DNA of 64,000 bases from Grimontia kaedaensis (GCF_023746615.1 NZ_CP082276.1:620001-684000), one strand, 5' to 3'; positions 36,744 through 45,385 are shown, counted from the first letter of the stretch. Numbers and translations: made by a program. Notes: generated from the sequence alone by a model not told the origin.

Positions 36744-36770
36744 CTGCCGTGTTTCCACGGCAGTTCATTC
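36744..36770 (+). terminator. Hairpin terminator after arginase
   Basis: Perfect 8-bp stem CTGCCGTG / CACGGCAG with a TTTC loop, followed by a T-rich but interrupted tail. Confidence 0.6.
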
Positions 36771-36884
36771 CCTGTTTCTTTTTCCTCTCTATAATCGCTC
36801 TGTGTAACAAAGGTATTTTTATCTGACTCCCTTGTGAAAGTAAGCTATGTTGATGACTTATCAGAGAAAATTGAGAGGGTAAAG

Positions 36885-37502
36885 ATGGAGCGTAAAAATA
36901 TCCGAAATGTCGTGTTTGATGTAGGCAATGTAATTGTGCGTTGGTCACCATTGGAAATTGTTAGGCTGACTTTCGGGAACAAAATAGAACACGAATCTAT
37001 TGCCAGAGAGATTTTTCAAAACGACATCTGGATGGACTTAAACAAAGGCTTGATGACGGAAGAGGAAGCCCAAAAACGCTACCAATCTGAAATGGGTTTC
37101 TCGCCAGACACCACAAACAAGCTCTTTTACTACGTGAAGCAATCCCTGATCCCTCTATATGGTTCACATGAGCTTATTCAACGCGTGAAACGCGCAGGTT
37201 ATGGCGTATACGCATTAACCGATAATGTGCACGAAATCGTTGCCTTCCTCAAAGCAACCCAGGACTTCTGGCAATTGTTTGATGGGGAAATTGTGTCGGC
37301 AGAAGTTGGTCTACTCAAACCCCAGCCTGAAATCTATCAGGCGCTTTTGACCCGCTATGATTTGAATGCAGTAGAGACCGTTTTCCTTGATGATATGCCT
37401 CATAACGTCAAAGGTGCTCAAGATGTTGGCATCGCAGCGATTCAATTTGAAAATGCTGAGCAGGCAGAAGTGAAATTGAAACATCTTGGGGTACGGTTTT
37501 GA
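36885..37502 (+). CDS. HAD-superfamily hydrolase (YihX-like)
   Basis: A 205-aa phosphatase-type HAD. Motif I is 'FDVGNVIV' (nucleophile Asp near residue 12), motif II 'ALTDNV', motif III Lys in 'VGLLKPQPEIY', motif IV 'FLDDMPHNVKGA'. The ATG at 36885 has a GAGAGGG site; an open frame 51 bases longer is not needed. YihX-type enzymes dephosphorylate sugar phosphates such as alpha-glucose-1-phosphate. Substrate here is unknown. Confidence 0.82.
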   Translation: MERKNIRNVVFDVGNVIVRWSPLEIVRLTFGNKIEHESIAREIFQNDIWMDLNKGLMTEEEAQKRYQSEMGFSPDTTNKLFYYVKQSLIPLYGSHELIQRVKRAGYGVYALTDNVHEIVAFLKATQDFWQLFDGEIVSAEVGLLKPQPEIYQALLTRYDLNAVETVFLDDMPHNVKGAQDVGIAAIQFENAEQAEVKLKHLGVRF

Positions 37503-37523
37503 TTTAGCTGAACTGAAACATCT

Positions 37524-37682
37524 TCAGAGCAAATCATCAAAATGACCGCGGTCCTTGACTATGGAAAGGTCGTGCGTTGAAGCTGGCAAAGATCTTTAAT
37601 GATCAGCTTTACCATTTCCTTATTTAACCTAATCACCTTGTGAGAAGATATTGGGATAATCTGGGTCGTCTATATTTAACAT
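37524..37682 (-). pseudogene. Possible decayed small gene
   Basis: On the minus strand a strong GGAGGT site stands 5 bases before an ATG at 37682. The start frame gives 'MLNIDDPDYPNIFSQGD' and then a stop. Coding-like text resumes in another frame ('VIRLNKEMVKLIIKDL') and then returns to the first frame ('PASTHDLSIVKDRGHFDDLL', stop at 37524). Two compensating frame shifts would restore a 52-aa protein. No family is recognised. It may be a broken gene or coincidence. Confidence 0.3.
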
Positions 37683-38071
37683 AATTTACCTCCAATAATT
37701 GGTATCTGAAAAACAAGGATAATTTAAGGAATTTATTAAGTGCACATGAGTTCATAATATGCAGTAATTAGTTTTATGTATGCTCTCCTGATAGGGGTGT
37801 CTATTTTCTTTGGCACTTTGAGTCTGCAAGGGACTTGTTGGAATTTTGTATGTGAGCAAAGTCAAGATTACAGGTTTTCTTTTGATGAGCAATCCTTCCT
37901 ACTTGTTTATATTTTCTGCGCATTTTAATTGCTGGAGTATCATTACCTCTAAACCGTGACTTGAAACGACAACATTTGTGAAAAAAGCTAACCTATCAGT
38001 AGGGTCAGAATAACGACATTAGAAACTGGGCTTAGACTCAGTGCTTATAAAAGGATTGTGGTATCAAAGGT
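37683..38071. other. AT-rich intergenic region
   Basis: About 390 bases, clearly more AT-rich than its surroundings, leading into the DUF1796 gene. No ribosome-site-led reading frame, no clear terminator and no long repeat were found. The composition shift extends into the following gene. Confidence 0.5.
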
Positions 38072-38077
38072 ATGTTG

Positions 38078-38899
38078 ATGCTCGACAAAATCAAAAAGAA
38101 ATTATCGAAGGTATTTATTGGCGGTGATAGTCATACAGATTTCACTGCATTGAGAACCAGTGAGGATGTCTACAAATGCATCCAAGAGGCAGATAAAGTG
38201 AAAACTCAGCTCGCTGAGTTTATGGGTGATAGCGCCAAAAACACAAAGTTTGTTTCACTGGGAGAAAATTGCAGTTCCGCTTGGTACCTAAAGCAGCTAG
38301 GACTCAAAAAAGCGTCTTATCCGTTTGACTGGGTGTTCAGCTCTCCAGAAATTATTCTCGATTGTTTGAATGACAACTTCGAGAAATATTTAGATAAAGG
38401 CCTTATAGTCCCAAAGCGTGGGGGTACTTCGGCTGGACACTCTTATTATCATGATGATTTATTTAATCATCGAAACCCCTTAGCAAGTGATAATGACTAT
38501 AGTTATCTTCAAAGATGCTGCGATAGATTGACTGGATTGGTTCAATCACAGCATAGCGCTTGTTATTTGATAACCTTGATTAATGAACCAGGTAAAAGAC
38601 TAAATTGGGCAAATGGGTTCAACAAGCAATTCGCTATGCCGGAAGGCGAGAGGCTGCAGTCAGTATCCAGTTTGGTTGAATACTTAAGAGAACGAAATGA
38701 AAACTCGAAATTTGTTCTCGTGGATCACTACACAGATAGTGACAAACCTTTAAAGTGCGGACGAATGAGTGATGACGTCTTCTTTATGCAGTTCCATGCT
38801 AGAGGAAAAAGCACTGGGGTTTTGTATGAGAATGAGCTTGATGACTTTTGTTTTAAACTAATTTTGACAGGGCTGTATGGAGAAGCAAAAGGATCATAA
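38078..38899 (+). CDS. DUF1796 putative cysteine peptidase
   Basis: A 273-aa protein starting at the ATG at 38078 (AAAGG 7 bases upstream; the ATG at 38072 is too close to it). The DUF1796 signature is clear: 'FVSLGENCSSAWYLKQLGLKKASYPFDWVFSSPE' near residues 57-90 with the presumed nucleophile Cys, then 'HSYYHDDLFNHRNP' and a late 'DVFFMQFHARG'. The family is annotated as papain-like, without proven activity. Codon use and AT content differ from neighbouring genes, which suggests acquisition. Solitary gene. Confidence 0.72.
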   Translation: MLDKIKKKLSKVFIGGDSHTDFTALRTSEDVYKCIQEADKVKTQLAEFMGDSAKNTKFVSLGENCSSAWYLKQLGLKKASYPFDWVFSSPEIILDCLNDNFEKYLDKGLIVPKRGGTSAGHSYYHDDLFNHRNPLASDNDYSYLQRCCDRLTGLVQSQHSACYLITLINEPGKRLNWANGFNKQFAMPEGERLQSVSSLVEYLRERNENSKFVLVDHYTDSDKPLKCGRMSDDVFFMQFHARGKSTGVLYENELDDFCFKLILTGLYGEAKGS

Positions 38900-38940
38900 C
38901 GCCATACCCAAACTATCGGTTGAGAGCGAGAGTGACAAAA

Positions 38941-38965
38941 AAGGGTTGGCAAATGCCACCCTTTC
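38941..38965. terminator. Bidirectional hairpin terminator
   Basis: AAGGGTTGGCA / TGCCACCCTT stem with one bulged T and an AA loop, A-run on the left and TTTCT on the right. It lies between the DUF1796 gene and the convergent DUF5666 pseudogene. Confidence 0.7.
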
Positions 38966-38981
38966 TAAAGCAGATGCATGA

Positions 38982-40116
38982 TTAATCGTTATCCTCTCGT
39001 TCAATCTCGCGAGCAACATAGTCACCGTTGATAATCACGCCTTCAACTTCTACATATTCGCCTTCCAGGAAATCGAAGTCTAAGCCGTCATCAAACTCTG
39101 TGTTTGCATCAGTAAATATCTTCTGCTCAAGAACTTCGAATGACTGCTCCACGTCCTTGGTATTTTCAATGGTACCTTTGCGTTCGAATTCAAACTTGTC
39201 CCAGTCGACATCAAAATCGAAGTCATCTTCAAACTCGATTTCTTTGGCGATGGTGCGTTTGGCTTAGTTGACGTATTCCACCTCAACTTCTGCACCAAGA
39301 CGCAGATCTGCCTTTGAGCCATCATCAAACTTGGTAGAAAGGTCGATATCGAAAATACCTCGATAGTTAAGTTCGAAGCGGCTTTGATCATTCGCTACCC
39401 AGGTAATTACTCCTTCAGTTTCACCTCGGCCAAGTACACCGTTAAAGCTCTTGAGTTTTAGCGTTTCTGCAGTTAGCTCACCTTTGAACTCGTTGTATGT
39501 GCCGAACACTTCGACCCACGCTACATTTCGAAGATTGCCGGTTTTGTATGAGCTTTGAGTCGAATAACACAGTTAGTGAGTTGCCAATCTTAAACGTATT
39601 ATTGTTGACGTTGATGTTTGAAATGCGGCCCTCGGCTTCGACCATGCCATCAGCATCATACTCAAACTGAATAACGCTCAGTACTTTGTAACCTGCGTTG
39701 GCGGTTGGCAATGTGGAAACCATCACCCAATCGCCCTCTGAAATTTTATTCGACAGACGATCAAACTGAAGCCCTACACCATTTACTGTTTAGCTCTTTC
39801 CATTGATATCAGTGATCTTGCCAGTGAAAGTAGGGTCGAGCTGAACATTCGCGCTGGTTGCACGTGAAGAGGTGTTCAACGACACCATCATATCGGCCTC
39901 AAGCGCTTCATTGCTTAGGTTATGACCAGCATATTCCAGTTGCGCTACCTGATACGGACGATTGTTGACGGTAATGGTTGAGCCATTCACGTTCTGGATT
40001 TTGCCTTCTACAGCGCTTGGTGTTGGGGGAGCGGACGTCTCGCCGCTTTCTTCACCGCTGCCGCCGCACGCTGTTATAGCCAAAGATAGAAGAGGAAAAA
40101 TCGCGTAACGTTTCAT
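38982..40116 (-). pseudogene. DUF5666-type lipoprotein gene broken by two in-frame stops and a frameshift
   Basis: The gene starts at 40116 with a lipoprotein signal ('LLSLAITACGGSGEE'). Repeated DUF5666-like beta modules ('VEGKIQNVNGSTITVNNRPYQ', 'GKITDINGKS', 'GRISNINVNNNTFKIGNSLTV', 'GVITWVANDQSRFELNY') can be followed to the end at 38982. The frame is interrupted by TAA at 39790-39792, a single-base frameshift near 39570 (text resumes as 'YKTGNLRNVAWVEVFGTYNEF') and a second TAA at 39264-39266, after which 'AKRTIAKEIEFEDDFDFDVD' continues in the same frame. Undamaged it would encode about 377 residues. Both stops could derive from CAA by one transition. No recoding signal is apparent. Confidence 0.78.
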
Positions 40117-40456
40117 TAAGTGAGCTCTAAATAAGTGTGGGTATTTGACGGCGCGGAATGTATTACTGCGTATGTCCGAGGATTTCTGGGGGAATTGTAA
40201 GGGCTCTGTCATCGAGAACTCGACTGATGATTGCTTGTTCGTGTCGTTACTTTTTCAGTCAGTGGTTTATAAGAAAACGTTTCAACATGAATGGGTTGTA
40301 ATGCAGCACTGTATAAAATTTGAGAATGCGATACGCGGCTGAGACGGAGAAATACTCTGACTGAAGTCAGGTTGAATTTTCGACGGTCTCTTTGTAAAAG
40401 AAATAATGAGATAGCGTATTTTCGCTGTGTATCAACACACTGCAGAGCTACCAATC
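40117..40456. other. Intergenic region, 340 bp
   Basis: Divergent gap between the DUF5666 pseudogene and a small basic gene. It includes a short perfect stem CTGACT / AGTCAG (40357-40370) flanked by a longer GAGACG...CGGTCTC pairing. No reading frame of note. Confidence 0.4.
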
Positions 40457-40648
40457 ATGAAAATTCAGCCATATGAAGATATCGAAGACGCAACCATCGT
40501 GGCAGAGACTAAACTGATAAATGGCGTCTATGTCATGGATCGACGCGATCGTGGAGACCGACGTAAAAAGCGAGGCAAATATCACGGGTATGATCGCCGT
40601 GTGAGCGCTGATCGTCGTGGTTCAACAGGCGTTGATGAATTTATCTAG
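40457..40648 (+). CDS. Small Arg-rich hypothetical protein
   Basis: A 63-aa protein from the ATG at 40457. The first 25 residues are acidic ('MKIQPYEDIEDATIVAETK') and the second half is very basic with repeated Asp-Arg-Arg units ('MDRRDRGDRRKKRGKYHGYD', 'RRVSADRR'). No membrane segment or cysteine. Followed by a strong terminator, which supports it being a real transcript. Function unknown. Confidence 0.55.
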   Translation: MKIQPYEDIEDATIVAETKLINGVYVMDRRDRGDRRKKRGKYHGYDRRVSADRRGSTGVDEFI

Positions 40649-40673
40649 TCCAATGCGCCTCCCTGCGTTTTAG

Positions 40674-40708
40674 AAGCGGCGACTTATTCAGGTCGCCGTT
40701 CGCTTTTT
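40674..40708 (+). terminator. Rho-independent terminator after the Arg-rich gene
   Basis: Stem AGCGGCGAC / GTCGCCG..CGCT with a short loop, followed by TTTTTCC. Confidence 0.75.
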
Positions 40709-40985
40709 CCCTATCTAAAAATCCAGCCTTGTTCGCCATTCCTAATTTGTTACCACTCGGAATAATTCGGCAAAAAAACCATATAAAAATCATGATATTT
40801 GTGATGGGAAACATAAGACCCATCTCAAGTTATTGGTCACGTGTATCAATAGTTGGGCGCGTAATTGAGCCAGATCAAAGTCTTGCACACTGGCGGGGTG
40901 TTACAAAATTCAGGTACGAAAGAGGTAGGACAAGCCTATCTTCGTGCACCCTACATATTCAAATAACAACTCCAGGAGAATCGCA
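40709..40985. other. Intergenic region upstream of the alcohol dehydrogenase
   Basis: About 280 bases, AT-rich from 40770 to 40800. It presumably carries the yiaY promoter. No operator could be recognised. Confidence 0.4.
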
Positions 40986-42134
40986 ATGACGAGCGCATTT
41001 TTTATCCCTACCGTTAACCTGATGAGCGCAGGTTGCCTTGTAGATGCTGCTGATGCCATTAAGTCTCACGGCTTCAAAAATGGTCTGATTGTGACCGACA
41101 AGGTACTGAACGAAATCGGCGTTGTAGAAAAAGTTGCGGCTCTTCTGGCTGAGCGCGATGTGCAAACTGCGGTGTTTGATGGTACACAGCCAAACCCGAC
41201 CATTGGTAACGTTGAAGCGGGTCTGGCTATTTTGAAAGAAAACGGCTGTGACTTTGTGATTTCTCTTGGTGGCGGCTCTCCACATGACTGTGCGAAAGGT
41301 ATTGCGCTGGTGGCAACCAACGGCGGCAACATTAGTGATTACGAAGGTGTCGATCAATCTGCGAAAGCCCAGTTGCCACTGATTGCTATCAACACTACTG
41401 CGGGTACCGCGTCTGAAATGACCCGTTTCTGCATCATTACCGATGAAGCGCGCCACATTAAGATGGCGATTGTTGATAAGAACACCACGCCGCTGATTTC
41501 AGTGAATGACCCTGAACTGATGCTTGCAAAACCTGCGTCACTGACAGCAGCAACCGGTATGGATGCGCTAACTCATGCGGTAGAGGCGTATGTTTCAACT
41601 GCAGCATCTCCAATTACTGATGCGGTTGCGATTAAAGCGATTGAGCTTATTCAGGCGAACCTGCGCACCGCCGTGACTGATGGCCAGAACCTGGTTGCGC
41701 GCGAGCAAATGGCTTACGCGCAGTTTATGGCGGGGATGGCGTTTAACAACGCATCTCTCGGTTATGTACATGCCATGGCACACCAGTTAGGTGGTTTCTA
41801 CGACCTTCCTCACGGTGTATGTAACGCCATTCTGCTGCCGCATGTGCAGCGCTACAATGCGCAGGTTTGTTCAAGCCGTCTGCGTGATGTAGCAAAAGCG
41901 ATGGGTGTAAATGCAGATGCTTTGTCACCAGAAGAAGGTGCAGAAGCAGCACTTAACGCCATTCAAGAACTGTCAAAAGATGTGGGTATTCCAGTAGGTT
42001 TGGAAGTACTGGGTGCGAAAGCAGATGACATCCCAGTATTGGCGGATAATGCCCTGAAAGATGCTTGTGGTTTCACTAACCCGAAACAAGCTACGCACGA
42101 AGAGATTTGCGAGATTTTCCGCAACGCAATGTAA
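40986..42134 (+). CDS. yiaY: Iron-containing alcohol dehydrogenase (YiaY/AdhB-like)
   Basis: A 382-aa group III dehydrogenase. The NAD-binding 'ISLGGGSPHDCAKGIAL' and 'TAGTASEMTRFCIIT' are followed by the metal-binding set: Asp in 'TGMDALTHAVEAY' with His, and His in 'YVHAMAHQLGGFYDLPHGVCNAILLPHV'. The start has an AGGAGAA site 6 bases before ATG; an upstream in-frame start is rejected. Relatives reduce acetaldehyde to ethanol (AdhB) or oxidise L-threonine (YiaY). Single gene ending in a strong terminator. Confidence 0.88.
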   Translation: MTSAFFIPTVNLMSAGCLVDAADAIKSHGFKNGLIVTDKVLNEIGVVEKVAALLAERDVQTAVFDGTQPNPTIGNVEAGLAILKENGCDFVISLGGGSPHDCAKGIALVATNGGNISDYEGVDQSAKAQLPLIAINTTAGTASEMTRFCIITDEARHIKMAIVDKNTTPLISVNDPELMLAKPASLTAATGMDALTHAVEAYVSTAASPITDAVAIKAIELIQANLRTAVTDGQNLVAREQMAYAQFMAGMAFNNASLGYVHAMAHQLGGFYDLPHGVCNAILLPHVQRYNAQVCSSRLRDVAKAMGVNADALSPEEGAEAALNAIQELSKDVGIPVGLEVLGAKADDIPVLADNALKDACGFTNPKQATHEEICEIFRNAM

Positions 42135-42150
42135 TCTCATCAACATGACT

Positions 42151-42179
42151 AAAAAGCCGCTTTTCGAAGCGGCTTTTTT
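42151..42179 (+). terminator. Rho-independent terminator after yiaY
   Basis: AAAAAGCCGCTT / AAGCGGCTTTTTT stem with a TTCG loop. Confidence 0.9.
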
Positions 42180-42231
42180 GAACCATAAAGCAAGGTCTCC
42201 CGTAACTTTTTGTTGTTCAGAGGAGGCCACC

Positions 42232-42537
42232 ATGAAAACACCACTCACCAAACTCGAAAAATACTTCGTCATCGACAAGCTTATTATCCATTCTCTTGAT
42301 CTCTGCCTCTATCAGGCCTCTGTCGTTATTGATGGGGAAGAGCACTTTGTGTGTTATGACGACGGTAACTTCCTCCGAACCCATTCGCTGATCGAAATTC
42401 AAAAGTGTTGTAAAAACCTAAAAGCGAAAGAAACAGTTCTCCGTCAGGAAAGCGCCTACGACGAAATGGTTGGTGCGCCAGCCAAAGGCGAAACAAATGC
42501 GCTGGAAGTGCCTTTGAAGGACTGCGGACTTTACTGA
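42232..42537 (+). CDS. Small conserved hypothetical protein (possibly DUF6482)
   Basis: A 101-aa protein with an AGAGGAGG site before the ATG at 42232. The first 60 residues ('KYFVIDKLIIHSLDLCLYQASVVIDGEEHFVCYDDGNFLRTHSL') predict beta strands and resemble the DUF6482 layout (residue 'effect on own sensing' unknown). Four cysteines are scattered. It precedes the YbdG-like channel by 77 bases and may be cotranscribed with it. Function unknown. Confidence 0.55.
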   Translation: MKTPLTKLEKYFVIDKLIIHSLDLCLYQASVVIDGEEHFVCYDDGNFLRTHSLIEIQKCCKNLKAKETVLRQESAYDEMVGAPAKGETNALEVPLKDCGLY

Positions 42538-42614
42538 GCCCTGTATCAAAATTGCCTCACCGGACAGGAAACCTGACTGATACGCTCAATCAGTCAGAGA
42601 AGGGAGTTCGGTAG

Positions 42615-43919
42615 ATGTTAGATCATGGTGTTCGCAAGTACGTTACTGACAAGTTGACACAAATGGGGTTCGATACGGACCCTTACGGCGCCGAACCTAC
42701 CTTGGTATTTATCTTGGCTGCCATTGGTATTGCGGGCATCAGCTACCTGCTTGTTCATCGCGTTATCGTTCGCTACGTGAATCTCGCCATCAGCAAAAAC
42801 AAGCAATCTTGGGCTAACAGCCTAACCAAACATGAAGTATTAGAAAAACTCGCTGCGCTTGTGCCAGTGATGATTCTTGATGTCTTGGTTCCACCCATTC
42901 TGACCCATCATCCTTTGCTTGCGACCATGTCAGACCGATGCCTTGGCATCGCTGTTATCGTGATGTTTATCTGGATGATGTTTGCGCTTCTTGATGCCCT
43001 TCATGATATTGCCTACCTAAAAGGCATCAGCCGCCGGATGCCAATCAAAAGCTTTGTTCAGCTCATCAAGCTATTCACTTTCTTTGTCGGCATCGTGATC
43101 TGTATTTCTATTTTGTCGAACGAATCACCCATCATTTTCCTCAGTGGATTAGGCGTGGCGACAGGCCTTGTCATGTTGGTGTTCAAAGACACCATCTTGG
43201 GTTTTGTGGCGGGCATTCAGCTTTCCGCTAACCGTATGGTCAGCCTGAACGACTGGATCCAAATGGATGAATACGGAGCAAGCGGCACGGTAGAGGAGAT
43301 CTCTCTGACAACGGTGAAAGTGCGCAACTTTGATAACACCATCAGCATGCTGCCGGCCTACGCGTTGGTACAGAGCGCATTTATCAACTGGCAGGGGATG
43401 TCCGATTCGGGTGGCCGTCGTATTAAACGCTCTGTACATATCGACTTAACTTCTATTCGTTTTCTCTCCGAGGGTGAGATCGAATCGTTGAAAGAAATAC
43501 GCATCCTACGCGAATTTTTGTTTGAGCGGGTCAAAGAGATCAAAGAGTTCAACGAGAGCTTTGAAGATGTCCATCACGCCGCGAACCTGCGTCAAATGAC
43601 TAACGTTGGAGTATTTCGCGCGTATCTTGCTGTTTACCTTCGCGCACACAAGGATGTTCATAATTACATGACGTGTATGGTGCGCCAATTGGAACCCACC
43701 GCGGAAGGTTTGCCGCTTCAGGTTTATGCTTTTGTGAACAACACGGACTGGGTGTTTTATGAAGGGGTGCAGGCAGACATCTTCGACCATATATACGCCA
43801 TCATGCCGATGTTTGGTTTGCGACCCTTTCAGTCATTTGGTGGCCATGATGCAGTCAATATTGGGTTGGGTAGTCAGCAGAATAATGCCGCGCCGATTGG
43901 TGACCAGATAGGACGATAG
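42615..43919 (+). CDS. ybdG: YbdG-like mechanosensitive ion channel (MscS family)
   Basis: A 434-aa inner-membrane protein with five N-terminal helices and an MscS pore/beta domain. The pore helix region 'LSGLGVATGLVMLVFKDTILGFVAGIQLSANRMV' and 'NDWIQMDEYGASGTVEEISLTTVKVRNFDNTISMLPAY' matches the YbdG/MscM subtype, and 'SVHIDLTSIRFLSEGEIESL' begins the C-terminal vestibule. It starts with AGGGAG upstream. It releases solutes on osmotic downshock. Confidence 0.87.
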   Translation: MLDHGVRKYVTDKLTQMGFDTDPYGAEPTLVFILAAIGIAGISYLLVHRVIVRYVNLAISKNKQSWANSLTKHEVLEKLAALVPVMILDVLVPPILTHHPLLATMSDRCLGIAVIVMFIWMMFALLDALHDIAYLKGISRRMPIKSFVQLIKLFTFFVGIVICISILSNESPIIFLSGLGVATGLVMLVFKDTILGFVAGIQLSANRMVSLNDWIQMDEYGASGTVEEISLTTVKVRNFDNTISMLPAYALVQSAFINWQGMSDSGGRRIKRSVHIDLTSIRFLSEGEIESLKEIRILREFLFERVKEIKEFNESFEDVHHAANLRQMTNVGVFRAYLAVYLRAHKDVHNYMTCMVRQLEPTAEGLPLQVYAFVNNTDWVFYEGVQADIFDHIYAIMPMFGLRPFQSFGGHDAVNIGLGSQQNNAAPIGDQIGR

Positions 43920-43985
43920 CTTTCCACCCGCATGATCTGCTTTGCCGTGGTAAGGTGTTGGTAAATCTTGATTTGGGAAACCGAA

Positions 43986-44402
43986 ATGGAAATTCGACAC
44001 ATCAGTTGGCAGGAAACCATCGACATTCGTCACAGAGTGCTGTGGCCAGACAACCCCCCTGAGTTTTGTAAAGCGAAAGGGGACGATGAAGCCCTTCATC
44101 TGGGGGCATACGTCAATGAGGAGCTGATTTGCGTGGCCTCGTTGTTCTTTGATGGTGAAGTGGTGCGCTTGCGAAAATTTGCAGCATTACCTGACTACCA
44201 AGGTCAAGGTATTGGGTCTTCGGTATTGAGAGCAGCGTTTAAAGAAATGAAGGCACGTGATGTTTCAATGTTTTGGTGTGATGCACGTGAAGCTGCCATG
44301 GGGATATACCGAAAATTTGGGATGAAACCATCCGGAGAGCGCTTTTATAAAGGCGACATTCCTTACTTTAAAATGTCGATAAACTTCGCAGATTCTCCCT
44401 AA
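43986..44402 (+). CDS. GNAT-family N-acetyltransferase
   Basis: A 138-aa acetyltransferase with the acetyl-CoA loop 'LPDYQGQGIGSSVLRAAF' (Q/R-x-x-G-x-G/A motif) near residues 74-92 and the closing 'GIYRKFGMKPSGERFYKGDIPYFKM'. The ATG at 43986 is chosen because the upstream six codons overlap the promoter region. Substrate unknown. Solitary gene. Confidence 0.82.
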   Translation: MEIRHISWQETIDIRHRVLWPDNPPEFCKAKGDDEALHLGAYVNEELICVASLFFDGEVVRLRKFAALPDYQGQGIGSSVLRAAFKEMKARDVSMFWCDAREAAMGIYRKFGMKPSGERFYKGDIPYFKMSINFADSP

Positions 44403-44527
44403 CTATGTGCCATGTCCCACGCCTAGAGAATGAGCGTTTGAATCTAATTCCGTACGGTATATTCTTTAATCTCAGCGTTTTAAACATACAAATCTTCAGT
44501 CGTTTAGTTGAAGGATAGCCAAATACG

Positions 44528-44806
44528 ATGGGTACATTTTGGGGTAAAGTGAATGACTCTCTCGCCGATACACTCAATGACTTTTTTGAGTATCGCGGGC
44601 GAGTGTGGATCGTGAGTATTCGCGAGAATCAATTGTTGAATGACTCTTTGATTGTTTCCGAAGATTCTTTCCGTGAACCTATGGACTGGATGGTTGACCA
44701 AGGCTATCCCGATGATGTCCTCGAAGAGCTGGAATACCTCAAGTTGTCTCAATCGATCAGTGTCAAAGTGGGTGATATCGAACACTGCATCATGCGCGTG
44801 AAATAA
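44528..44806 (+). CDS. Small hypothetical protein
   Basis: A 92-aa acidic cytosolic protein ('WGKVNDSLADTLNDFFEYRGRVWIVSI', 'DWMVDQGYPDDVLEELEYLKLSQSISV'). GAAGGA lies 12 bases before the ATG. No known family. Followed by a GC-rich hairpin at 44849-44871. Confidence 0.55.
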   Translation: MGTFWGKVNDSLADTLNDFFEYRGRVWIVSIRENQLLNDSLIVSEDSFREPMDWMVDQGYPDDVLEELEYLKLSQSISVKVGDIEHCIMRVK

Positions 44807-44848
44807 CACGACGAAACTACGAAAATCCCTCCAAAATCAAAGTGCAAA

Positions 44849-44871
44849 GTCGGTGCATCTTCTGCACCGAC
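44849..44871. promoter_or_regulatory. Palindrome upstream of the first sigma-54 promoter (or terminator of the preceding gene)
   Basis: GTCGGTGCA-tcttc-TGCACCGAC is a perfect 9-bp inverted repeat with no T-run. Its core GTGCA-N5-TGCAC is centred 84 bases before the GG of a sigma-54-type promoter, the same distance as a similar core upstream of the second one. It could be an activator site, a weak terminator or both. Confidence 0.45.
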
Positions 44872-44942
44872 GATGATCATACCTCTTCACCATACAAACC
44901 CATTTCAATAGTAATTATATATAAATCAGTCAGTTAAAAAGT

Positions 44943-44958
44943 TGGCAAGATGGTTGCT
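44943..44958 (+). promoter_or_regulatory. Sigma-54-type promoter, orphan
   Basis: TTGGCAAGATGGTTGCT shows GG (44944-45) and GC (44956-57) separated by exactly 10 bases and the surrounding TTGGCA / TTGCT consensus. No convincing reading frame follows; a stem (45033-45063) and T7 run at 45071-45077 lie about 110 bases downstream of the expected start point. Confidence 0.6.
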
Positions 44959-44968
44959 ATTAAAAGTA

Positions 44969-45078
44969 TGGCGTGCGAATGCAGAACTTCTGCAAGCGTT
45001 ACGTTTACTCCTTGCTGTCGTTGTTGGTTTCTCTGTCCTATCGATCCTCCGTTGATTGGACAGGGAAACATTTTTTTA
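44969..45078 (+). ncRNA. Candidate sigma-54-dependent small RNA
   Basis: From the predicted start (about 12 bases after the GC element) to the T-run at 45077. The 3' end has CTGTCC / GGACAG with inner ATC/GAT pairing, then GGAAACATTTTTTT. A 39-codon frame from 44968 has no ribosome site. Wholly predicted; no homologue is known to me. Confidence 0.3.
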
Positions 45079-45371
45079 TCGGCATCCTAAAACCTCAGAT
45101 TTTCACCTACCGCTAGTTTCGTCCGAGTTCATTTATAAACCCAAACAACCTGGAGATGCTCACATTGAGGGCCTCCCTTCGGGCTAGTTGACTGACGCTG
45201 TGCTCTTTGTTGTTCCTTTTTGATGGAGGTGACTACACCTGCAAAGGAACGCCGCGATCACAACGCCAGTCAAACTCGCTGAATCCAGCATCCTCAGGTT
45301 ATTTAGGTATATGTGGTTTGCTTATCCTGCTATTTCCCGATGGTCGACAGACCCTTGCGTGGATCAAAATA
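45079..45371. other. Intergenic region between the two sigma-54 promoter candidates
   Basis: About 290 bases. It includes short GC-rich stems such as GAGGGCCTCCC (45168-45178). The 74-codon frame at 45207 has a GC/AT and residue pattern unlike a protein gene and is not called. Nothing else is recognised. Confidence 0.4.
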
Positions 45372-45385
45372 GTGCAATTCTGCAC
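45372..45385. promoter_or_regulatory. Palindrome upstream of the guanidine operon promoter
   Basis: GTGCA-attc-TGCAC, centred 84 bases before the GG of the sigma-54 element at 45462, mirrors the core at 44853-44867. The placement suits an enhancer-binding protein, for example NtrC, but the half-sites are in the opposite order to the classic NtrC consensus, so the binding protein is open. Confidence 0.45.

Noticed and set aside
39264..39792. Recoding of stop codons in the DUF5666 gene
   Set aside because: The stops are TAA, not TGA, and a frameshift also exists, so selenocysteine or programmed readthrough does not explain it; decay or sequencing error is simpler.
44968..45087. 39-codon frame just after the first sigma-54 promoter
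   Set aside because: No ribosome site, its ATG lies at the predicted transcript start, and Cys/Pro/Thr-rich text resembles nothing known.
44849..45385. Classic NtrC binding sites near the sigma-54 promoters
   Set aside because: The palindromes read GTGCA...TGCAC, the reverse half-site order from TGCAC...GTGCA; listed as candidate activator sites only.
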